Assembly (NCBI GenBank): GCA_021793335.1
Contig: JAJYSW010000036.1
Span: 1-18,513 of the forward strand
Source: Actinomycetes bacterium
Lineage (GTDB): Bacteria > Actinomycetota > Actinomycetes > Mycobacteriales > Micromonosporaceae
Direction of reading: 5' to 3'
Length of the DNA stretch: 18,513 nucleotides
The number at the start of each line of letters is the position of its first letter. Position 1 is the first letter of the stretch. The notes beneath the pieces are model-generated. The model made no database searches and was not told the origin of the DNA. It worked only from the letters and a program-made list of their open reading frames with translations. The position numbers and the translations under genes were made by a program. Shown here one piece after another: positions 12,840 to 18,513 of this stretch.

Positions 12840-13941
12840 GCAGGGACCCTATCCATGAGTCAAGCCTTTCGCCCGGACCGTGCAGAATCCGGCGTTTCGT
12901 GCCCTCGACGACGAAGCCGGCCTTCTCTGCGACCCGCCGCGAGGCGTCATTGCCGACCACGGCGCGCCATTCGACGCGCTCCAGCGCCAGGTCTTCGAAG
13001 CCCAGACGACACAGGCGCCTCACCGCGGCGGTCGTCCAGCCCCGGTCCCGCGCCCACGGGGCACAGAAATAACCCAGTTCGGCCTCGCCGGGCGTGCCGA
13101 GAGTGAGCTCGACCGAACCGCAGTAGCGGTCGTCCTCGTCCGCCATGGCGTACAGGACCGTCTCGCCTCGATCCCAGGTGCCGCGGGTGCGGCGAACCCA
13201 CCCGGCGGCGTGCTCGCGCGTGTACGGGTTCGGCAGGCTCACCCACCGCTGCGTCTCGGCGTCGGCGCAGGCCGCCGCCAGGTCGTCGATGTCGTCCTCG
13301 CGCAGCGGACGCAGCCGCAGCCCGGATACGCCGGTCTCCAGGACCGGCTGCTCGGCCATGAAGAAGCCCGCCTGGCGCTTGAGGATGGCGTAATTCGGCG
13401 GCGGATCGTCGCCCTCGCGCAGTTCGCCCGGTACGATCCCGCCCACCCAGCAGTCACGGGAGACGCCGCGCTGGTTGACGCCGTTGCGGGAGACCCCCTC
13501 GACGGTGAAGCCGGTGCGGATCGCGGCCAGGCGTGAGGCGTGGTTGCCGACGATCGCGTCCCAGGCGACCCGCCGCATGTCCATCACGTCGAACGCGAAC
13601 CGCACCGCGGCACGGATCGACCGCTGCGCCACGCCGCCGCCCCTGGCCCACGGCGCGGTCAGGTAGGTGATCGAGACCTCCTGGGGGAACGCGTGCGTCA
13701 GCGCCACCGAGCCCTGGAGCGCGCCGGTCTCGTCGACCACGGCCCAGCGCGGATTATCCGCACGCCAGTGCCGCTCGCACAGGTCCAGGAAACGCTCGCG
13801 GTACTGCCGCGACCACGGCAGCGGCATCACCAAGAACCGCTCGATCAGCGGGTCGTCGTAGATGCGCTGGAGATCGGGAAGATGGCCCTCTTCCCAGGGG
13901 ACGAGCCGCAGTCCTTCGGCTTCGAGGGTGACCGGTTCCAT
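12832..13941 (-). CDS. Tandem RimJ/RimL-type GNAT acetyltransferase (two domains)
   Basis: From ATG 13941 the 369-residue product contains two similar RimJ/RimL-type GNAT domains. Domain 1 (about 1-170) has APWARGGGVAQRSI (about 96-109) and VGNHASRLAAIRTGF (about 131-145). Domain 2 (about 200-369) has APWARDRGWTTAAV (about 294-307) and VGNDASRRVAEKAGF (about 329-343). The parallel motifs show an internal duplication. A short linker containing DDPPPNY joins them. I chose ATG 13941 because the frame extends further only into Ala-rich sequence without homology, and MEPVTLEAEGLRLVPW is a typical family start. GGAG lies just 3 nt upstream, closer than usual. It is transcribed divergently from secA. 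The substrate is unknown; RimJ/L relatives acetylate ribosomal protein N-termini. Confidence 0.85.
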   Translation of the reverse strand: MEPVTLEAEGLRLVPWEEGHLPDLQRIYDDPLIERFLVMPLPWSRQYRERFLDLCERHWRADNPRWAVVDETGALQGSVALTHAFPQEVSITYLTAPWARGGGVAQRSIRAAVRFAFDVMDMRRVAWDAIVGNHASRLAAIRTGFTVEGVSRNGVNQRGVSRDCWVGGIVPGELREGDDPPPNYAILKRQAGFFMAEQPVLETGVSGLRLRPLREDDIDDLAAACADAETQRWVSLPNPYTREHAAGWVRRTRGTWDRGETVLYAMADEDDRYCGSVELTLGTPGEAELGYFCAPWARDRGWTTAAVRRLCRLGFEDLALERVEWRAVVGNDASRRVAEKAGFVVEGTKRRILHGPGERLDSWIGSLLG

Positions 13942-13999
13942 AAGCTCCGATTGTGCCGCAGCCGCCGCGCGAAGGGGGACCAGGTGGCAACGCGTACTA

Positions 14000-14027
14000 T
14001 TGGACGCGTTATCCACCCGTGTACCGT
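14000..14027 (+). promoter_or_regulatory. Possible secA promoter
   Basis: TTGGAC (14000-14005) and TACCGT (14022-14027), spaced 16 nt, form the best -35/-10 pair upstream of secA. TACTAT at 13995-14000 is an alternative -10. Two copies of ACGCGT (13990-13995 and 14004-14009) flank it. Confidence 0.4.
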
Positions 14028-14057
14028 GGCCGAGACCTCGCTGGGAGCTGACTTTCC

Positions 14058-16988
14058 GTGTCGCTGTTCGAGAAGGTACTGCGCGCCGGCGAGGGCCGCG
14101 CGCTCAAGCGCCTCAAAGCCATCGCCAATGCCGTCGACTCGCTTGAAGACGAGTACGAGTCGATGACGGACGCCGAGCTGCGCGCCCTGACCGACGAGTA
14201 CCGAGAACGTCTGAAAGACGGCGAGACCCTGGACGACCTGCTGCCCGAGGCGTTCGCCACAGTCCGCGAGGCGGCCAAGCGGGTGCGAGGCATGCGGCAC
14301 TACCACGTCCAGATCATGGGCGGCGCCGCGCTCCACCAGGGCAATATCGCCGAGATGAAGACCGGTGAGGGCAAGACCCTCGTCTCCACGCTGCCGGTCT
14401 ATCTCAACGCATTGGAAGGCAAAGGCGTCCACCAGGTCACCGTCAACGACTATCTGGTGCGGCGCGACGCGGAGTGGATGGGCGAGATCCACCGCTTCCT
14501 CGGCCTGACCGTCGGCGTGGTGCTGCCCGGAGAAGGCTCCGAGAAGCATCGCGAAGCCTATGAGGCCGACATCACCTACTCCACCAATAACGAGCTCGCG
14601 TTCGACTACCTGCGCGACAACATGGCCTCCTCGATCGACAATCTCGTGCAGCGCGGACACCACTTCGCGCTCGTCGACGAGGTCGACTCGATCCTCGTCG
14701 ACGAGGCCCGCACGCCGATCATCATCTCCGGGCCCGCCGAGCACCAGAAACGCTGGTACACGGAGTTCGCCAAGATCGCGAACACGCTGCGGCGCGACGA
14801 GCACTACGAGGTGGACGAGTCCAAGCGGACCATCGCGATCAGCGAGTCCGGCGTCGCCCGCGTCGAGGACCGGCTCGGCATCGAGAACCTCTACGACTCG
14901 GTCAACACGCCGCTGGTCGGTTACCTCAACAACGCGATCAAGGCCCGTGAGCTGTTCGAACGCAACCGCGAGTACATCGTCTCGGAGGGCGGCGAGGTCC
15001 TCATCGTCGACGAGTTCACCGGCCGCGTCCTGGCCGGTCGGCGCTTCAACGAGGGCATCCACCAGGCCATCGAGGCGAAGGAAGGGGTGGAGATCAAGCA
15101 GGAGAACCAGACGTTCGCCACCACCACCCTCCAGAACTATTTCCGCATGTACGACAAGCTCGCTGGCATCACCGGCACCGCCCAGACCGAGGCCGCCGAA
15201 TTCAACCGCGTCTACGGCGTGGGCGTCATCCCGGTGCCGACGAACAAGCCGATGATCCGCAATGACCGGCCCGACGTGATCTACAAGACCGAGGAGGCCA
15301 AGTACCGCGCCGTCGTCGACGACATCGTCGAACGCCACGAGACCGGCCAGCCGGTCCTGGTCGGCACCGTCTCGGTCGAGAAGTCCGAGCTGCTGGCCCA
15401 GGCGCTGAAGAAGCGCGGCGTCAAGCACAATGTGCTCAACGCGAAGAACCACGCCAGAGAGGCCGACGTCATCGCCCAGGCCGGGCAGAAGGGCGCGGTG
15501 ACCGTCGCCACCAACATGGCCGGTCGGGGCACCGACATCATGCTCGGCGGCAACCCCGAGTACCTGGCGGCCGCCGAACTGCGCACCCGTGGCGTCGACG
15601 AGGCCGACGAGGAGACCTACGCGGCCGAGTGGGAGGAGACCCTCAAGAAATTCGAGGAGATCTGCGAGGCCGAGGCCGACGAGGTCCGCGAAGCCGGCGG
15701 GCTCTACGTTCTCGGCACCGAGCGGCACGAGTCGCGGCGCATCGACAACCAGCTGCGCGGCCGGTCCGGACGCCAGGGCGACCCGGGCGAATCCCGTTTC
15801 TACCTCTCACTGTCCGACGACCTGATGAAGCGGTTCAATGCCGACGCCGTGCGCGCCATGATGAACCGCCTGCGCGTGCCCGACGACATCCCGATCGAGT
15901 CGAAGCTCGTCAGCCGCCAGATCGAGTCCGCGCAGTCCCAGATCGAAGGCCACAACGCCGAGGTCCGCAAGAACGTCCTCAAATATGACGAGGTCATGAA
16001 CCGCCAGCGCACCGTCATCTATGACGAGCGGCGCAAGGTCCTGCGCGGTGAGGACGTCCACGACCAGGTCGAGCACATGATCGACGACGTCGTCGAGGCG
16101 TACGTCGCTGGAGCCACCGCCGACGGCTACGCCGAGGACTGGGACCTCGACGAGCTGTGGAGCGCCTTCAAGCAGCTCTACCCGATCCGGATCACGCAGA
16201 AGGAGCTGTTCGAGCGCGTCGGCGGCGTCGACAACCTCGAACCCGGCGATCTGCTCGAAGCCGTCCGCGAGGACGCCCGCGCCTACTACGCCACCCGCGA
16301 AGAGGAGTTCGGGGCCGAGACGCTGCGCAAGCTCGAACGCCGTGTCATGCTCCAGACCATCGACCGCAAGTGGCGCGAGCACCTCTACGAGGTCGACTAC
16401 CTCAAGCAGGGCATCAGCCTGCGCGCCTACGCTCAGCGCGATCCGGTCATCGAGTACCAGCGCGAGGCGTACGACATGTTCCAGACGATGCTCGACGGCA
16501 TCAAGGAGGACACCGTCCGGTTCCTCATGAACGCCGAGATCAAGACCCGGCCGAAGGAGGGCGAGGAGAGCGGCGGATCGGGTGAGCCCGAAGCCGAGAT
16601 CCGCGGCCTGGAACCGCTCAAGCAGCCCGACCGCCTGCTGTTGCGCGCCCCGTCGATCGATGGGGCCGCCGGGGCCGGGAGCGCGTTCGTGCGCGAGACC
16701 GACGCCGCCGGAGCGGCCGTCGTGCGTCCGCCCAAGGCGCTGCAGGGCAGGAAGCGCGACGTCAAGCGCACGCCCGGAGCCGGCAGTAAGGGCAGCGCCA
16801 AGGTCGCCTCGAAGGGCGCCAGGTCGGCCGGGCCGCGCAGCGCCGCCACCGCGCCGCCCGCACAGCAGGCCAACCCGAACCAGCGCCACGCCTCGAACGA
16901 GCCGAGCCGTAACGCCCCGTGTCATTGCGGCTCGGGCAAGAAGTACAAGCGGTGCCACGGTGCTCCGGGCGGGGTGAACCAGAGCTGA
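14058..16988 (+). CDS. secA: Preprotein translocase motor ATPase SecA
   Basis: This 976-residue protein is the ATP-driven motor that pushes unfolded preproteins through SecYEG at the inner face of the membrane. It starts with SLFEKVL. Visible elements are the Walker A loop MKTGEGKT (100-107), STNNELAFDYLRDN (175-188), Walker B DEVDSILVDEARTP (207-220), GTAQTEAAEF in the preprotein-crosslinking region, TVATNMAGRGTDI and RGRSGRQGDPGESRFYLS of the second nucleotide-binding fold, a helical scaffold/wing region, a Pro/Ala/Lys-rich linker, and the C-terminal zinc site CHCGSGKKYKRCH (Cys955, Cys957, Cys966, His967). The length and the zinc tail fit the canonical essential SecA1. The accessory actinobacterial SecA2 is shorter and lacks this tail. 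Start GTG 14058 has GGGAG (14043-14047) ten nt upstream. Confidence 0.98.
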   Translation: MSLFEKVLRAGEGRALKRLKAIANAVDSLEDEYESMTDAELRALTDEYRERLKDGETLDDLLPEAFATVREAAKRVRGMRHYHVQIMGGAALHQGNIAEMKTGEGKTLVSTLPVYLNALEGKGVHQVTVNDYLVRRDAEWMGEIHRFLGLTVGVVLPGEGSEKHREAYEADITYSTNNELAFDYLRDNMASSIDNLVQRGHHFALVDEVDSILVDEARTPIIISGPAEHQKRWYTEFAKIANTLRRDEHYEVDESKRTIAISESGVARVEDRLGIENLYDSVNTPLVGYLNNAIKARELFERNREYIVSEGGEVLIVDEFTGRVLAGRRFNEGIHQAIEAKEGVEIKQENQTFATTTLQNYFRMYDKLAGITGTAQTEAAEFNRVYGVGVIPVPTNKPMIRNDRPDVIYKTEEAKYRAVVDDIVERHETGQPVLVGTVSVEKSELLAQALKKRGVKHNVLNAKNHAREADVIAQAGQKGAVTVATNMAGRGTDIMLGGNPEYLAAAELRTRGVDEADEETYAAEWEETLKKFEEICEAEADEVREAGGLYVLGTERHESRRIDNQLRGRSGRQGDPGESRFYLSLSDDLMKRFNADAVRAMMNRLRVPDDIPIESKLVSRQIESAQSQIEGHNAEVRKNVLKYDEVMNRQRTVIYDERRKVLRGEDVHDQVEHMIDDVVEAYVAGATADGYAEDWDLDELWSAFKQLYPIRITQKELFERVGGVDNLEPGDLLEAVREDARAYYATREEEFGAETLRKLERRVMLQTIDRKWREHLYEVDYLKQGISLRAYAQRDPVIEYQREAYDMFQTMLDGIKEDTVRFLMNAEIKTRPKEGEESGGSGEPEAEIRGLEPLKQPDRLLLRAPSIDGAAGAGSAFVRETDAAGAAVVRPPKALQGRKRDVKRTPGAGSKGSAKVASKGARSAGPRSAATAPPAQQANPNQRHASNEPSRNAPCHCGSGKKYKRCHGAPGGVNQS

Positions 16989-17004
16989 CCGGCGGTGCCG
17001 GGAG

Positions 17005-17010
17005 CAGAAT
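17005..17010 (+). promoter_or_regulatory. -10-like hexamer before the DUF6912-like gene
   Basis: CAGAAT at 17005-17010 lies 7 nt before ATG 17018. It could give a leaderless transcript, but the gene is also only 29 bp after secA, and GGGAG at 17000-17004 could act as a distant RBS, so co-transcription with secA is equally possible. Confidence 0.3.
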
Positions 17011-17017
17011 GGCAGGC

Positions 17018-17488
17018 ATGACGAGGATCTACGTACCCGCCGATGTCGCGATGCTGCGCCGGCTCGCCGAGACCGGCGAGCTGGCGTCCACCGAACCGGT
17101 GCACATGGTCACGCGGGCGCTGCGCGAGGCGCACCCGGACGCCGACATCGAGGACTTGGAGTACACCGCTTTCGACGACGCCGCTCTGGCGTCGGCGGCG
17201 CTGCTCGTTCACGGTTCGGAGCCCCGGCGCGTCGTGGTCTCGGCGGACGTGCCGGACGAGCGGGTGACCGAGCGGCCCGGCGGCACCGCCGCGGATCTAC
17301 ACGGTGCCGTGGGGTTCGCGCAGGTCGCGGCCGTCCATATGGACGATGCCGATGCCGCGGCCGAGATCGCGGCCCGGCTCGCTGCCGAGACGCCCGACCC
17401 GGCTGCCGCCGAGGACCATCTCCTGGACTGGTACGCGCCCTCGGAGCTTCACGGCCTCTTGGCGGATTTGGGCAGCAGCAGTCCGTAG
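17018..17488 (+). CDS. DUF6912-like small protein of unknown function
   Basis: The 156-residue acidic protein begins MTRIYVPADVAMLRRLAETG and contains LEYTAFDDAALASAALL (about 47-63), RRVVVSADVPDERV (about 70-83) and VAAVHMDDADAAAEIAARLA (about 103-122). These segments match, from memory, a short actinobacterial family of unknown role often annotated DUF6912, in which a beta strand, an Ala-rich helix and a VVVxADVPD strand recur. There is no signal peptide, membrane segment or catalytic motif, so it is cytoplasmic. ATG 17009 is an alternative start. It lies just downstream of secA on the same strand. Its last 40 bp overlap the end of the convergent membrane protein gene. Confidence 0.75.
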   Translation: MTRIYVPADVAMLRRLAETGELASTEPVHMVTRALREAHPDADIEDLEYTAFDDAALASAALLVHGSEPRRVVVSADVPDERVTERPGGTAADLHGAVGFAQVAAVHMDDADAAAEIAARLAAETPDPAAAEDHLLDWYAPSELHGLLADLGSSSP

Positions 17489-18336
17489 GCGAGCACCGAG
17501 CACAGTGCGCCGGCGAACAGGACGGTCATGGCTCCGTTGTACTGCCATTCGAAGGTCAGCGTCAGGTATGCCTCGTCGAGTGCGGGGACCTCGTCGATGC
17601 CGATCGCGAGGATCGCCTCGATGCCGACTTGGGCGACGACCGTCGCCAGCAGCCAGATCGCGCCGGGGATCGCCCCGGCGAACAGGAAACCGGGCAGCCG
17701 GTTCCCGGCCCCGGCGACGCGCAGATACTGGAACGCGACGAATCCGCACAGTAGGCCGGCGAGGAACGGCGCGAGGGAGCCGAAAGTACCGTACCGGTCG
17801 AGTGGGTCGCTGAACAGGCTCTTCGAGGAAGCCTCCAGCACGCCGCGCAAGAACATGAGTGCGAGCAGCAGCAGCGTGCCCAAGAGCCCGGCCACGACCG
17901 GGAGGCGGTGGCGCGGCAGCGAGAACAGGCCGCCGATCACCGTCGAGGCGAGCAGGACGAGCCCGAGGGCGAGCGCGATCGAGGCGTCGACGCCGAACAG
18001 CGCATAGGCCACGCCCGCGGTGACCAGCCCGAGGATGATGAAGCCCGCGGCGGCCAGTGCCGGGCGCGGGCCTTTGAAGCGGGAGGCGATGATGCCGCCG
18101 ACGCCGCCGGCGAACATCGCGATGATGACGGGGCTGAACAGGCTCAGCGCCAGGATCATCACGCCGGTCTCGTCGAGGCCGTCGGCCATGCCGGTCATGC
18201 GGTACAGCGAGACGAGGACGCCGATCAGTGCTGCGAGCGCGCCGAGGGCGAGCGCGGCCGAGACGAGTCGGCCCTCCCGTTTCGGCTCGGCGGTCTTCTC
18301 GACGGTCTCGGCCGGTGAATCCTGTGCATCGGTCAC
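17449..18336 (-). CDS. Multi-pass integral membrane protein, unknown function
   Basis: The 295-residue product has a hydrophilic charged N-terminus (about 1-23) and then seven to eight hydrophobic helices. The Gly-rich segment MFAGGVGGIIASRFKGPRPA (about 74-93) lies after the second helix and LLSTVIGGL-type helices follow. A longer loop around 168-185 (SSKSLFSDPLDRYGTFG) and another around 245-262 with acidic residues (GIDEVPALDEAYLT) probably face outside. It ends KSAKRP. It does not match a transporter family I can name. Start GTG 18336 has TACCCT exactly 6 nt upstream and no Shine-Dalgarno sequence, so it is probably leaderless. The 3' end overlaps that of the convergent gene by 40 bp, with no terminator between them. 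Confidence 0.8.
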   Translation of the reverse strand: MTDAQDSPAETVEKTAEPKREGRLVSAALALGALAALIGVLVSLYRMTGMADGLDETGVMILALSLFSPVIIAMFAGGVGGIIASRFKGPRPALAAAGFIILGLVTAGVAYALFGVDASIALALGLVLLASTVIGGLFSLPRHRLPVVAGLLGTLLLLALMFLRGVLEASSKSLFSDPLDRYGTFGSLAPFLAGLLCGFVAFQYLRVAGAGNRLPGFLFAGAIPGAIWLLATVVAQVGIEAILAIGIDEVPALDEAYLTLTFEWQYNGAMTVLFAGALCSVLAYGLLLPKSAKRP

Positions 18337-18342
18337 GTGCCC

Positions 18343-18348
18343 AGGGTA
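18343..18348 (-). promoter_or_regulatory. -10 hexamer for a leaderless membrane-protein mRNA
   Basis: On the minus strand TACCCT (18348-18343) matches TANNNT and is followed by GGGCAC and the GTG start, again a 6-nt gap. This predicts a start-codon transcript. Confidence 0.5.
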
Positions 18349-18374
18349 CGGACGCGGGCATCGGCGGCTGCATC

Positions 18375-18400
18375 ACACCGGTCCGTGCATGGACCGGTGT
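18375..18400. terminator. Perfect 10-bp hairpin in the right-edge intergenic region
   Basis: ACACCGGTCC (18375-18384) pairs with GGACCGGTGT (18391-18400) across the 6-nt loop GTGCAT. On the plus strand it is followed by CGTCTTTGTTCC, a weak T-tract, so it reads best as a plus-strand intrinsic terminator. No plus-strand gene ends just before it. Confidence 0.5.
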
Positions 18401-18513
18401 CGTCTTTGTTCCGTTCGTGGTGCGTCACCGGGTCATGACTGTGCGAGGATGGCGATAGCCAGGGCCGTACGGTAGCCTCAGAAACACAGAACTCTGCTTG
18501 TATTAGCCGTCGA
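18401..18513. other. Right-edge intergenic sequence
   Basis: No gene is visible. The sequence is less GC-rich towards the end and has -10-like words on the plus strand (TACGGT, TAGCCT near 18467-18478), possibly the promoter of a gene starting beyond the window. Confidence 0.35.

Noticed and set aside
13990..14009. Two ACGCGT copies before secA as a possible operator
   Set aside because: ACGCGT is itself a short palindrome expected often in GC-rich DNA. There is no longer symmetry.
13845..15728. 627-codon minus-strand open frame opposite secA
   Set aside because: It is a shadow of the secA reading frame, rich in Val/Asp/Leu/Gly from reversed codons, with no motif.
1..18513. CRISPR, prophage, insertion sequence, toxin-antitoxin or biosynthetic cluster
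   Set aside because: I saw no regularly spaced repeats, transposase, integrase or defence-type genes. Gene content and composition are those of a conserved chromosomal region.

Overview
The window is about 18.5 kb of high-GC DNA. Dense genes with strong G/C third positions, GTG and TTG starts, and families typical of Actinobacteria (a SigE-family sigma factor, long-form HPF, double-GNAT proteins, a MiaE-like ferritin-fold protein) point to an actinomycete, possibly near Glycomycetales or Micromonosporales; that placement is inference. Nearly everything reads as ordinary chromosomal core or near-core sequence. I see no insertion sequence, phage gene, CRISPR array, tRNA or rRNA.

Layout, left to right. 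1-615 is apparently non-coding, with a hairpin and short direct repeats. A TrmH/SpoU-type RNA methyltransferase follows (+). After about 330 bp of non-coding leader comes a two-gene unit: a 52-residue membrane peptide and a PH-like-domain membrane protein (+). Next is a SigE-family sigma factor translationally coupled to a single-pass, probably anti-sigma, membrane protein (+). A MarC-family membrane protein and a DUF2231-like four-helix membrane protein (+) converge on a DEAD-box RNA helicase plus a small membrane protein (-). A ferritin-fold protein, a ComF-like phosphoribosyltransferase and a long-form ribosome hibernation factor follow (+). The hibernation factor converges, across a perfect 18-bp terminator stem, on a minus-strand group: an L,D-transpeptidase lipoprotein preceded by two overlapping genes that each encode tandem GNAT acetyltransferase domains. 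SecA reads away divergently (+), followed by a small DUF6912-like protein (+) whose 3' end overlaps that of a convergent multi-pass membrane protein (-). The right edge holds an intergenic hairpin.

How the parts may work together. The clearest regulatory signal is a shared promoter architecture, GCAACC-N17-CGTC, found both before the sigma factor gene and before the L,D-transpeptidase gene about 9 kb away. This suggests an autoregulated envelope-stress sigma factor that also drives peptidoglycan cross-link remodelling. The adjacent membrane protein would be its sensor or anti-sigma partner. Several other genes have a -10-like hexamer 6-7 nt before the start codon and no Shine-Dalgarno sequence, so leaderless transcription looks common here. 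The remaining genes cover housekeeping roles: protein export (SecA), ribosome hibernation (HPF), RNA remodelling (the helicase) and RNA methylation.
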